A stretch of DNA of 64,000 bases, from the NCBI RefSeq assembly GCF_027889715.1, contig NZ_JAPJZH010000017.1:43773-107772 (forward strand), read 5' to 3'. The DNA is from Allohoeflea poritis. GTDB taxonomy: Bacteria; Pseudomonadota; Alphaproteobacteria; Rhizobiales; Rhizobiaceae. Position 1 is the stretch's first letter, and each line of letters begins with the position of its first letter. The notes below the pieces were generated by a model. The model saw only the letters and a list, made by a program, of their open reading frames with translations. It searched no databases and was not told the DNA's origin. This document shows positions 9,366 to 18,663 of this stretch, piece by piece. The translations under genes and the position numbers were made by a program.

Positions 9366-10538
9366 ATGTCGGCATTCGCGTTTCATACGACCCCGCAGAT
9401 CGTCGTGCGGCCCGGTGCGGCGGGCGGAATCGCCGAGATCGCCGGCGGCAAGCTCGGACAATCGGTTCTGTTCGTCACGGACAAGGGCATCCGCAATGCC
9501 GGCCTCGACCAGAGCGCCATCCGCTCGCTCGAAGATGCCGGCCATAAAGTGACCGTCTTCGATGCCGTGGAGGCCGATCCGAGCCTCGACACGCTGATGA
9601 AATCGGTCGAGGCGGCGCACGCATGCGGCGCAACCGGCGTGGTCGCACTGGGCGGCGGATCTTCGCTCGACGTTGCGAAGCTGACGGCGCTGCTTGCCGG
9701 CTCCGGCGAGGATATCGACGCGGCCTGGGGCGTCGGCAACGCCAAAGGCCCGCGCCTGCCGCTGGTGCTGATCCCGACAACTGCGGGAACAGGCTCCGAG
9801 GTGACGCCGGTTTCCATTATCACCGTCGACGGCGAGGAAAAGCGCGGCGTCTCGTCGCCGGTCATATTGCCGGACGCGGCCATCCTCGATGCGGAACTCA
9901 CCGTCAGCCTGCCGGCTCCGGCCACGGCGGCAACCGGTATCGACGCCATGGTGCACGCGATCGAGGCCTATGCATCGAAAAACGCCAACAACAATCCGGT
10001 CTCGCGCATGCTCGCCACGCAAGCGCTGACGCTGCTGGGTGCCAATATCGAGACGGCGGTCTTTTCGCCGGAGAACCTCGAGGCGCGCGGTGCCATGCTG
10101 CTCGGCTCGACGCTTGCCGGCATGGCCTTCGCCAATTCGCCCGTCGCGGCGGTACACGCGCTCGCCTATCCGATCGGCGGCACATTCCATATCCCGCACG
10201 GGCTTTCAAACGCTCTGGTTCTGCCGGAGGTGCTGCGGTTCAACGCGGCGGAGCCGGAGAACGGGTCCTACCGGCTCTATGCGGAACTCAGCCCCTACGC
10301 CTTCGCCGATCTAGAAGATCCCGGCGGAACGCAGGAAGGCTGCGCCGTCTTTATCGAGCGTATCGCGGCTTTGTCGACCAGGATCGGTCTGCCGCAAAGG
10401 CTGCGCGAAGTCGGCATCGGCGAGGAGGCGCTGCCGAAAATGGCCAGCGACGCCATGAAGCAGACACGGCTGCTCGTCAACAATCCGCGCCATGTGGCGG
10501 AAGACGACGCGCTTGCCATCTACCGCGCCGCGTGGTGA
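9366..10538 (+). CDS. iron-containing alcohol dehydrogenase family protein
   Basis: NAD(P)-dependent group III dehydrogenase, 390 residues. The nucleotide-binding GGGSSLDVAK and PTTAGTGSEVT blocks sit in the N-terminal half, and the metal-site region HALAYPIGGTFHIPHG with two of the Fe-ligand histidines in the second half, all as expected. The ATG at 9366 follows GGAGGAAAC. It is the first gene of a plus-strand run with a thioesterase 4 bp downstream. The alcohol/aldehyde substrate cannot be inferred; homologues act on butanol, 1,3-propanediol, lactaldehyde or maleylacetate. Confidence 0.88.
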   Translation: MSAFAFHTTPQIVVRPGAAGGIAEIAGGKLGQSVLFVTDKGIRNAGLDQSAIRSLEDAGHKVTVFDAVEADPSLDTLMKSVEAAHACGATGVVALGGGSSLDVAKLTALLAGSGEDIDAAWGVGNAKGPRLPLVLIPTTAGTGSEVTPVSIITVDGEEKRGVSSPVILPDAAILDAELTVSLPAPATAATGIDAMVHAIEAYASKNANNNPVSRMLATQALTLLGANIETAVFSPENLEARGAMLLGSTLAGMAFANSPVAAVHALAYPIGGTFHIPHGLSNALVLPEVLRFNAAEPENGSYRLYAELSPYAFADLEDPGGTQEGCAVFIERIAALSTRIGLPQRLREVGIGEEALPKMASDAMKQTRLLVNNPRHVAEDDALAIYRAAW

Positions 10539-10542
10539 CGCC

Positions 10543-10977
10543 ATGAGCCGCCCCACCCCGCTCGGACGCGAGAGTTTCCACGTTTTCCGCCAGCTTCAGT
10601 CCCGCTGGGCCGACAATGATATCTACGGCCACATGAACAATGTCGTGCACTATGCGCTGTTCGACACGGCCATCAATGGCTGGCTCGTCGAAAGGGACCT
10701 GCTCAAGCTGAAGGACGGCAAGACGATCGGCCTCGTGGTCGAGACCGGCTGTCATTATTTCGCCGAGCTTGCCTTTCCGGACCGCATCGATGCCGGCATC
10801 GGCGTCGAGCGCATCGGTTCGTCCTCGGTGATCTACCGCATCGGCCTGTTCCGCGACGAGGACGCAACGGCGGCGGCGCAGGGCCGGTTCGTGCATGTCT
10901 ATGTCGACCGCGAGACGCGCCGTCCGAAGCCGCTCGACGCGCATTGGCGCGAAACGCTTGAGAGTGCCCTGCTATGA
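10543..10977 (+). CDS. acyl-CoA thioesterase (4HBT hot-dog family)
   Basis: 144 residues from the ATG at 10543; a longer frame would overlap the dehydrogenase. The hot-dog active-site helix reads SRWADNDIYGHMNNVVHY, containing the D..GH.NN pattern of YbgC/4-hydroxybenzoyl-CoA-type thioesterases. Likely hydrolyses a short or aromatic acyl-CoA; the substrate is unknown. The stop overlaps the slyX start (ATGA, 10974-10977), so it is co-translated with slyX. Confidence 0.85.
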   Translation: MSRPTPLGRESFHVFRQLQSRWADNDIYGHMNNVVHYALFDTAINGWLVERDLLKLKDGKTIGLVVETGCHYFAELAFPDRIDAGIGVERIGSSSVIYRIGLFRDEDATAAAQGRFVHVYVDRETRRPKPLDAHWRETLESALL

Positions 10978-11186
10978 CGGAAACGCAAGCGCAGCAGATC
11001 GCCCGGCTCGAGGAGCACATCGCCCACCAGACGCGCACGATCGAGGAACTCTCGGACCAGGTCGAGAAACAGTGGAAACTGATCGACCTTCTCAAGGCGC
11101 AACAGGAAAAGCTGATCGACCGGCTGATGGCACTGGAGGAGCAATCCGGCGAGGCACCGCCCGTCACCAGGCCACCGCATTACTGA
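10974..11186 (+). CDS. slyX: SlyX family protein
   Basis: 70-residue, highly charged coiled-coil protein (heptad-rich RLEEHIAHQTRTIEELSDQV) ending with the typical PPHY tail of SlyX. Function is unknown in all species. Coupled to the thioesterase by a 4-bp overlap; an aminotransferase gene follows after 34 bp. Confidence 0.87.
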   Translation: MTETQAQQIARLEEHIAHQTRTIEELSDQVEKQWKLIDLLKAQQEKLIDRLMALEEQSGEAPPVTRPPHY

Positions 11187-11220
11187 ACCAATTCATTTTA
11201 AAACCGGAAAACAACAACCG

Positions 11221-12333
11221 ATGACCGAATTTTCCCGCTTCACTCCGCTTGTCCGCTCGCTGCCGGCGACCGTACCCTTTGTCGGGCCGGAGACGCAGGA
11301 GCGTGCCGCCGGCAAACCATTCCGCGCCCGTATCGGTGCCAATGAGAGCGGTTTCGGCCCGGCGCCGTCCGTCAAGGCGGCGATGCGCGAGGGCGCGGAC
11401 GAGGTGTGGAAGTATGGCGACCCGGAAAATCACGACCTGCGCTCGGCGCTGGCCGCGCATCTCGGCATAGGCATGGACCGGATCGTTGTCGGCGAGGGCA
11501 TTGACGGGCTGCTCGGACTTGTCGTGCGCCAGATCGCCGGACCTGACACGCCGGTGGTCACCTCGCTCGGCGCCTATCCGACCTTCAATTTCCACGTCGC
11601 CGGCTTCGGCGGACGTCTCGTCACGGTGCCCTATCGCGACGACTACGAGGACCTCGAGGGTCTGCTCGATGCGGTCAAGCGTGAGGGCGCGCCGCTGGTC
11701 TATCTCGCCAATCCGGACAATCCGATGGGCACCTGGCACGATGGCGAAACGGTCGCGGCCTTTGCCGAGGCGCTGCCGGAGGAAACACTGCTCGTACTCG
11801 ACGAAGCCTATGGCGAGATGGCGCCGCCAAGCGCCCTGCCGCCGGTCGCGCGGCTCATCGACCGGCCGAATGTCATCCGCATGCGCACATTTTCAAAAGG
11901 GTACGGTCTTGCGGGCCTGCGCTGCGGCTATGCTTTCGGAGCGCCCGGCACCATCGCGTCGTTCAACAAGGTGCGCAACCATTTCGGGGTCAACAAGATG
12001 GCGCAGATCGCGGCGCTCGCGGCGCTGGAGGATCAGGCCTATCTGGAATCCGTCTGCGGCAGGATCGACGCCGCCCGCCAGCGCATCGGAGAGATTGCCC
12101 GCGCAAACGGGCTCGAGCCTCTTCAATCGGCGACCAATTTCGTCGCCATCGACTGCGGCCGCGATGCCGAGTTCGCGACGGCGCTGATGGGCGCCCTTGT
12201 TGAACGCGGCGTCTTCGTGCGCATGCCCGGCGTCGCGCCTCTCAACCGGTGTATCAGGATCAGCGTCGGCCCCGACGAGGCGCTCGATATCTTCGAAGCG
12301 GAACTGCCGCATGCTCTGGCGGCAGCGTCCTGA
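11221..12333 (+). CDS. PLP-dependent aminotransferase, histidinol-phosphate aminotransferase-like
   Basis: Class I/II fold-type I aminotransferase, 370 residues. Key places are the substrate-side NESGFGPAPSV, the YGDPENHDLRSALA stretch typical of HisC-like enzymes, the cofactor-pocket YLANPDNPMGTW and VLDEAYGEM, and the PLP lysine in TFSKGYGLAGLRCGY. The HisC-like architecture makes it either a second histidinol-phosphate/aromatic aminotransferase or one with another amino-acid substrate. No his genes are nearby, so I do not assign hisC. Confidence 0.85.
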   Translation: MTEFSRFTPLVRSLPATVPFVGPETQERAAGKPFRARIGANESGFGPAPSVKAAMREGADEVWKYGDPENHDLRSALAAHLGIGMDRIVVGEGIDGLLGLVVRQIAGPDTPVVTSLGAYPTFNFHVAGFGGRLVTVPYRDDYEDLEGLLDAVKREGAPLVYLANPDNPMGTWHDGETVAAFAEALPEETLLVLDEAYGEMAPPSALPPVARLIDRPNVIRMRTFSKGYGLAGLRCGYAFGAPGTIASFNKVRNHFGVNKMAQIAALAALEDQAYLESVCGRIDAARQRIGEIARANGLEPLQSATNFVAIDCGRDAEFATALMGALVERGVFVRMPGVAPLNRCIRISVGPDEALDIFEAELPHALAAAS

Positions 12334-12350
12334 ACACAGGTTCTCTTGGT

Positions 12351-12677
12351 TTAAGCCTGCGGACCTTCCGCGACCTCGACGGCTTCTTCCCAGGAGTGCC
12401 CGGCGGCCATGATGCAGGTCATGCCCGTCGTCGTCGTCATGAGGATCGTCCAGGTGCCGTTTTTCGACGTGTAGACCTCGAACACGGCCTTGCCGGACGA
12501 GGCAAGCCCGAGCGCCCGGGGCGCTTCCTTGTACTTGTCGGCAAGTGCTTTCAGAAGCGATGTCCTGTCACCGCAGGCCAAACCGGCAGCCGGCGCCTGT
12601 GTCGACAAGCATACGATCGCCGATGCTAAAGTAATACCCAGTAATTTTCCTGGATTATTAAGTCTTGATTTCCGCAT
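12351..12677 (-). CDS. small secreted protein of unknown function
   Basis: 108 residues with a clear signal peptide: basic RKSRLNNPGK, hydrophobic LLGITLASAIVCL and a probable cleavage after APAAG. The mature part has two cysteines (ACG, MTC) that could form a periplasmic disulphide, and ends acidic. I chose the ATG at 12677 because GAAAGG lies 7 bases before it; starts at 12683 or 12728 are in frame but poorly placed. Not recognised beyond resemblance to short alphaproteobacterial periplasmic proteins. Convergent with the aminotransferase gene. Confidence 0.6.
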   Translation of the reverse strand: MRKSRLNNPGKLLGITLASAIVCLSTQAPAAGLACGDRTSLLKALADKYKEAPRALGLASSGKAVFEVYTSKNGTWTILMTTTTGMTCIMAAGHSWEEAVEVAEGPQA

Positions 12678-12919
12678 CTTCATACCTTTCGCAGCCAATA
12701 AAGCTTGTCTGACGAGAGGTATATTCATTTACATGCGTCAGACGCACTTGGTAGCTGAACCAGTACATTCATGGTTCATGCAATAACTCCGGAACAACTT
12801 AATCCGTCCAGTTTGCGCCCCATTGGTTAACAAGGTGTTAACGATTTCAGCCATGCCGGAGATTGTGATCTGCTGCCGGCTGGACTAGGAAATCGCCATA
12901 TCCAGAACGAGGAACTCCC

Positions 12920-13321
12920 ATGACCAAACGGGCCATCGTGCCGCCGGCGCTGCGGGCCGCGGCGGAGAAATTGAAAATGTCGCCCGCGATGTTGTCCGGC
13001 AATCATCTGTTCCTGACCGGCTCGACTGGCGGCGATGCGGACGGGGTCATGCCGGACGACCCCGAAACGCTGATGCGCAACGCCTTCGACAAGATCGGGC
13101 ATATATTGCACGAAGCAGGCCTCGATTTCGGCGCGATCGTCGAAATGACGACCTACCATGTGGGTCTGCGCGAACATTTCGAACTGTTCGATCGGGTGCG
13201 CCTCGACTATTGCGTGGCGCCCTATCCGGCATGGACGGCCGTCGAGGTGGCCGGGCTGCGCCGCGAGGGCGCGATTGTCGAGATCCGTGTCATCGCGAGC
13301 ACCGAACAGTCCGCACCATAG
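12920..13321 (+). CDS. RidA-like (YjgF/YER057c/UK114) family protein
   Basis: 133 residues with the chorismate-mutase-like trimer fold expected from GNHLFLTGSTGGDADG near the N-terminus, AFDKIGHILHEAGLDFGAIVEMTTYH in the middle and PAWTAVEVAGLRREGAIVEIRVIA at the end. RidA members hydrolyse reactive enamines/imines released by PLP enzymes; other subfamilies have other or unknown roles. The typical C-terminal EIEAIA reads EIRVIA, so it belongs to a subfamily whose activity is not certain. Monocistronic; GAGGAAC precedes the ATG. Confidence 0.82.
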   Translation: MTKRAIVPPALRAAAEKLKMSPAMLSGNHLFLTGSTGGDADGVMPDDPETLMRNAFDKIGHILHEAGLDFGAIVEMTTYHVGLREHFELFDRVRLDYCVAPYPAWTAVEVAGLRREGAIVEIRVIASTEQSAP

Positions 13322-13333
13322 AAAAGGGCGCGA

Positions 13334-13987
13334 TTGTTTGCTCAGAGCGCGATGTCCATTAAGTTGCGACCCATGCAGGATTCAATTTTCCCGATATTCA
13401 AAAAGAGAGACACGCTCGTTTACAGATCGTCTCGGCTTGTTCAGTTCTTCGCACTAATTTTCATTGGCGTTTTGGCATCATTTCTATTGGCGCCATGGAA
13501 TCACGACTTAGGCTGGCAGCCCGTGTATCTTGATATGTTTTACGTGCTTGGACCGCGGAGATCGGAGACCATCAAGTTTGTATCCATGCCGTTTCTTCCG
13601 TTGCTTTTCCTGAGCGCCCTTGGCCGGGTTCAGCGCCTCATTGCACCGGCGATGGAACTGGTGCTTACACCTGACGGCATAACCTACGGACAGCATCGAT
13701 TTGGCAAGCCCATCAAAATTGCCTGGTCAGAATACAAGGGCCACGAGGTTTACGAGGGATATAAGTTTCGCGGTAACGGCGCGAAATACATCGGAGTCAT
13801 GGTAAATGATCTTGACGCGTTCATCGAAAGGGTGACCCAGAACAACAGGGCAGCCAAACTCCTGTTCAAATTCCCTTGGGGTCGTGGATATGCCGTTTCG
13901 ATAAACAGGTTCGGACTCAACACTAGTTTGACCGAGATCGATATAGAGATCACAAGATTCAGCCGATTTTACAAAACCGCCTCATGA
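13334..13987 (+). CDS. hypothetical membrane protein
   Basis: Not recognised. Up to 217 residues with two hydrophobic stretches in the first third (VQFFALIFIGVLASFLLAPW and FVSMPFLPLLFLSALG), then a polar cytoplasmic or periplasmic domain with LVLTPDGITYGQHRFGKPIKIAWSE, which looks like the start of a beta-rich PH-like fold. The first codon is a TTG at 13334; ATGs at 13352 and 13373 are alternatives and none has a strong ribosome-binding site. The base composition is visibly lower in GC than the neighbours, suggesting recent acquisition. A terminator hairpin follows. Confidence 0.55.
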   Translation: MFAQSAMSIKLRPMQDSIFPIFKKRDTLVYRSSRLVQFFALIFIGVLASFLLAPWNHDLGWQPVYLDMFYVLGPRRSETIKFVSMPFLPLLFLSALGRVQRLIAPAMELVLTPDGITYGQHRFGKPIKIAWSEYKGHEVYEGYKFRGNGAKYIGVMVNDLDAFIERVTQNNRAAKLLFKFPWGRGYAVSINRFGLNTSLTEIDIEITRFSRFYKTAS

Positions 13988-14051
13988 CCGGTTCTGAAAC
14001 AATCAGGGCGATTGCCAGCATGGAACGGCCGGATTAGCGCTTCCATGGAAA

Positions 14052-14084
14052 AGGGCGCGGCCGGAATGCGGCCACGCCCTCTTT
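14052..14084 (-). terminator. intrinsic terminator of katG (possibly bidirectional)
   Basis: AGGGCG-C-GGCCG (14052-14063) pairs with CGGCC-A-CGCCCT (14069-14080), with one mismatch and a five-base loop. On the minus strand the stem is followed by CTTTTCC, giving a U run behind katG; on the plus strand it is followed by CTTTG after the membrane-protein gene. Confidence 0.7.
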
Positions 14085-14100
14085 GTCTGAAGCGTCAGAC

Positions 14101-16605
<2,505 letters not shown>

Positions 16606-17532
16606 ATGAACAATCTGACATTCAAACAGCTTCGCTATTTCGACGCCCTGGCGCGTCACGGACATTTCGGGCGCGCCGCGGATGCCTGTGCGATCTCGCA
16701 GCCGGCGCTGTCGATGCAGATCAAGGAACTGGAGGAAAATCTCGGCACCGAGCTTTTCGAGCGGGGCGCGCGCCAAGTGCGTCTGACCCATTTCGGCGAG
16801 GAATTCGCGGCCCGCGCCCGTGACATTCTGCGTTCGGTCAACGAGCTGACGGATCTGGCCCGCGCCTCGCGCGACCGACTGGTCGGTCGCCTGAGGATCG
16901 GCGTTATCCCGACCATTGCGCCGTACCTTTTGCCGGCGATTATCGGTGACCTTTCCAATATGCATGACGGCCTCGACATCCATATGCGCGAAACCGTGAC
17001 GCCGAAGCTTATCCGGGAGCTCGCGGACGGCCGGCTCGACACGGCAATCCTTGCCCTGCCCGTTTCCGAACCGTCGCTGAGCGAAGTCGCGCTGTTTTCC
17101 GAGAACTTCGTGCTGGTGCGCCCGGGCGAGGATGCCGGCAAGCCGGTGCCGAGCCGCGAGATGCTGCGCGAGATGCGGCTGCTGCTGCTGGAAGAAGGGC
17201 ACTGTTTTCGCGATCAGGCGTTGTCCTTCTGCGACATGCGCACGACCCGGCCGCGGGAGCTGCTTGACGGCAGTTCGCTGTCGACACTGGTGCAGATGGT
17301 CAGCGCCGGCATCGGGGTTACCCTCATTCCGGAAATGGCGGTCGCCGTGGAGACCCGCTCGGCGCCCGTCTCGATCGCACAGTTCAAGAACCCGCAGCCG
17401 TCGCGCACCATCGGCATGGTCTGGCGCAAGACCAGCCCGCTTGCCGGACAGTTGCGGCAGATTTCCGAGGTCGTCCGACAATCGGCTGAAACGATGCGGA
17501 AGCGGTGGGATGCGGTATCCGATTCGGCTTAA
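16606..17532 (+). CDS. oxyR: hydrogen peroxide-responsive LysR-family activator OxyR
   Basis: 308-residue LysR regulator with an N-terminal winged HTH (FKQLRYFDALARHGHFGRAA) and a substrate-like domain. The redox pair is visible in EEGHCFRDQALSFCD: Cys200 and Cys209, at the spacing of the Escherichia coli Cys199/Cys208 disulphide switch, with the flanking GHCFRDQ also conserved. Divergent from katG, its probable main target. This combination distinguishes it from ordinary LysR proteins. Confidence 0.95.
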   Translation: MNNLTFKQLRYFDALARHGHFGRAADACAISQPALSMQIKELEENLGTELFERGARQVRLTHFGEEFAARARDILRSVNELTDLARASRDRLVGRLRIGVIPTIAPYLLPAIIGDLSNMHDGLDIHMRETVTPKLIRELADGRLDTAILALPVSEPSLSEVALFSENFVLVRPGEDAGKPVPSREMLREMRLLLLEEGHCFRDQALSFCDMRTTRPRELLDGSSLSTLVQMVSAGIGVTLIPEMAVAVETRSAPVSIAQFKNPQPSRTIGMVWRKTSPLAGQLRQISEVVRQSAETMRKRWDAVSDSA

Positions 17533-17548
17533 ATACCGGCAGATCCAT

Positions 17549-18139
17549 TCAAGGGACTTCCGCAATCATTGTCTCGATCTCTTTTGCAAGAAGACGATTG
17601 TCATCGTGAAAGCTATCGATCATCGCCTCCATGAAGCGTTTGGGATCCAGATTGTCTTCATTTAGTTCGACACCGGAATTCCTGAGCAGCATATTGAGAA
17701 ATGTGAGCTGACACCGTCCATTCCCCTCGCGAAATGGGTGCACAGCGTTGATTTCAGCGACATAGTACGCGGCACGTGCGGAAAACAATTTGTAATCTTC
17801 GACGCCGGTCAGGTGTTCTTCATCGGCAAGCTGCGCAAAGAGTTTATGCATCTCTCTATCAATGTATTCAGGATAGCAAAACCAGTTGCCCCCTTTACCA
17901 GTTCGGATTCGCCGGATCTCACCTGCCCATTCATAAACATCCTGAAAGAAATGATGGTGGATAGTTTTGTAGTGTTCAAAATCCAGAACCCCCGCCGGCA
18001 ACTCTTCCTCAGCGCGTGACAAGAACATAAGCTGTTCAAACTGATCAAGCTCGTCCTGATCCCGAAGGTCGGCCTTATTAATCAAGACCTGTGTACCCGG
18101 ATAACACAGGGGATCTTCGATCGCGTCGTAGCGACTCAT
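17549..18139 (-). CDS. Fic-domain AMP-transferase (toxin of a class I Fic pair)
   Basis: Fic enzymes transfer AMP or another nucleotide moiety to target hydroxyls; VbhT/FicT members AMPylate type II topoisomerases. 196 residues. The active loop is HPFREGNGRCQL at residues 134-145: the catalytic His134 and the GNGR anion loop are intact, but the last Arg of the canonical HPFx[D/E]GNGRxxR is Leu145. The flap region GNWFCYPEYID and the N-terminal YPGTQVLINK fit FicT proteins. The start overlaps the upstream 70-residue gene by ATGA, the standard antitoxin-toxin arrangement. Its lower GC suggests horizontal transfer. Confidence 0.88.
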   Translation of the reverse strand: MSRYDAIEDPLCYPGTQVLINKADLRDQDELDQFEQLMFLSRAEEELPAGVLDFEHYKTIHHHFFQDVYEWAGEIRRIRTGKGGNWFCYPEYIDREMHKLFAQLADEEHLTGVEDYKLFSARAAYYVAEINAVHPFREGNGRCQLTFLNMLLRNSGVELNEDNLDPKRFMEAMIDSFHDDNRLLAKEIETMIAEVP

Positions 18140-18348
18140 TTGCTTCTGTTAAAGGACCTAGTGATTGCGGCTCGCAAGTCGTTTCCCGTCAACCCGCTCG
18201 ACTTAATTCGACTTAGTGTCTGGTTCGACTCCCGACTAAGCGCGATGCCTTCAACGGCGGAGAATTTGGATGCTTTAGCCTTGCCAAGCGGCTTCGTAAC
18301 AAATCGGCCGGAGACGGCCGAGCGCTTTGTGACCCAGTTTTTGCTCAT
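18136..18348 (-). CDS. VbhA-like antitoxin partner of Fic
   Basis: 70 residues, basic N-terminus, then KFSAVEGIALSRES and a helical SRIKSSGLTGNDLRAAI end. From the EG pair onward the spacing parallels the VbhA antitoxin (EG, a helix, a short Gly-containing turn, a final helix). The class I inhibitory motif is [S/T]xxxE[G/N]; here Glu33-Gly34 is present, but the position four before Glu is Phe29, with Ser at 30 instead. So the fold assignment rests on context, length and the EG helix, not on a perfect motif. Upstream of and coupled to fic. Confidence 0.7.
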   Translation of the reverse strand: MSKNWVTKRSAVSGRFVTKPLGKAKASKFSAVEGIALSRESNQTLSRIKSSGLTGNDLRAAITRSFNRSK

Positions 18349-18369
18349 TTGCCTAATTTAGCACCCTTA

Positions 18370-18418
18370 GGTGAACATTGATATAATGCAGCACTGGAAT
18401 GCTGAGGTACTGTTCACC
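18370..18418. promoter_or_regulatory. spaced inverted repeat in the fic-antitoxin promoter
   Basis: GGTGAACA (18370-18377) and TGTTCACC (18411-18418) are perfect reverse complements, flanking an inner smaller dyad GCAGCA/TGCTG and an AT-rich stretch (TTATAT on the minus strand) that could be the -10 box. It sits 22 bp upstream of the antitoxin start. Fits an autoregulatory operator pair, inferred only. Confidence 0.45.
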
Positions 18419-18427
18419 CGCGCTTGA

Positions 18428-18652
18428 TCAGGCCGGCGGAGTTACGCCGGTGATATAGCTTGATTGCGGCAGGGCGAGACAGGCGCGGCGGGTTTCTTCG
18501 TCATGCATCTTCCTGACCAGAGCGGTCTCGATGGCACCGGTGCCAGCGCGTTCACGGTCACGCCGCTTTTCGCCCATTCCACGGACATGACACGCATCAT
18601 CGCCGCTGGCGCCGCCCGTGACGATTGCGGTATGTCCTTCAAGCGAAAACAT
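18428..18652 (-). pseudogene. short-chain dehydrogenase/reductase remnant
   Basis: The first codons read MFSLEGHTAIVTGGASG, the Rossmann start of an SDR. The sequence then jumps directly to the C-terminal half: SVEWAKSGVTVNALAP in another frame, then GAIETALVRKMHDEETRR and SYITGVT back in the first frame. About 120 internal codons, including the YxxxK catalytic region, are missing, and at least two frame changes are needed. This is a decayed gene, lying just downstream of the dimethylglycine-dehydrogenase-like gene on the same strand. Confidence 0.8.
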
Positions 18653-18663
18653 TGTCTATCCCG

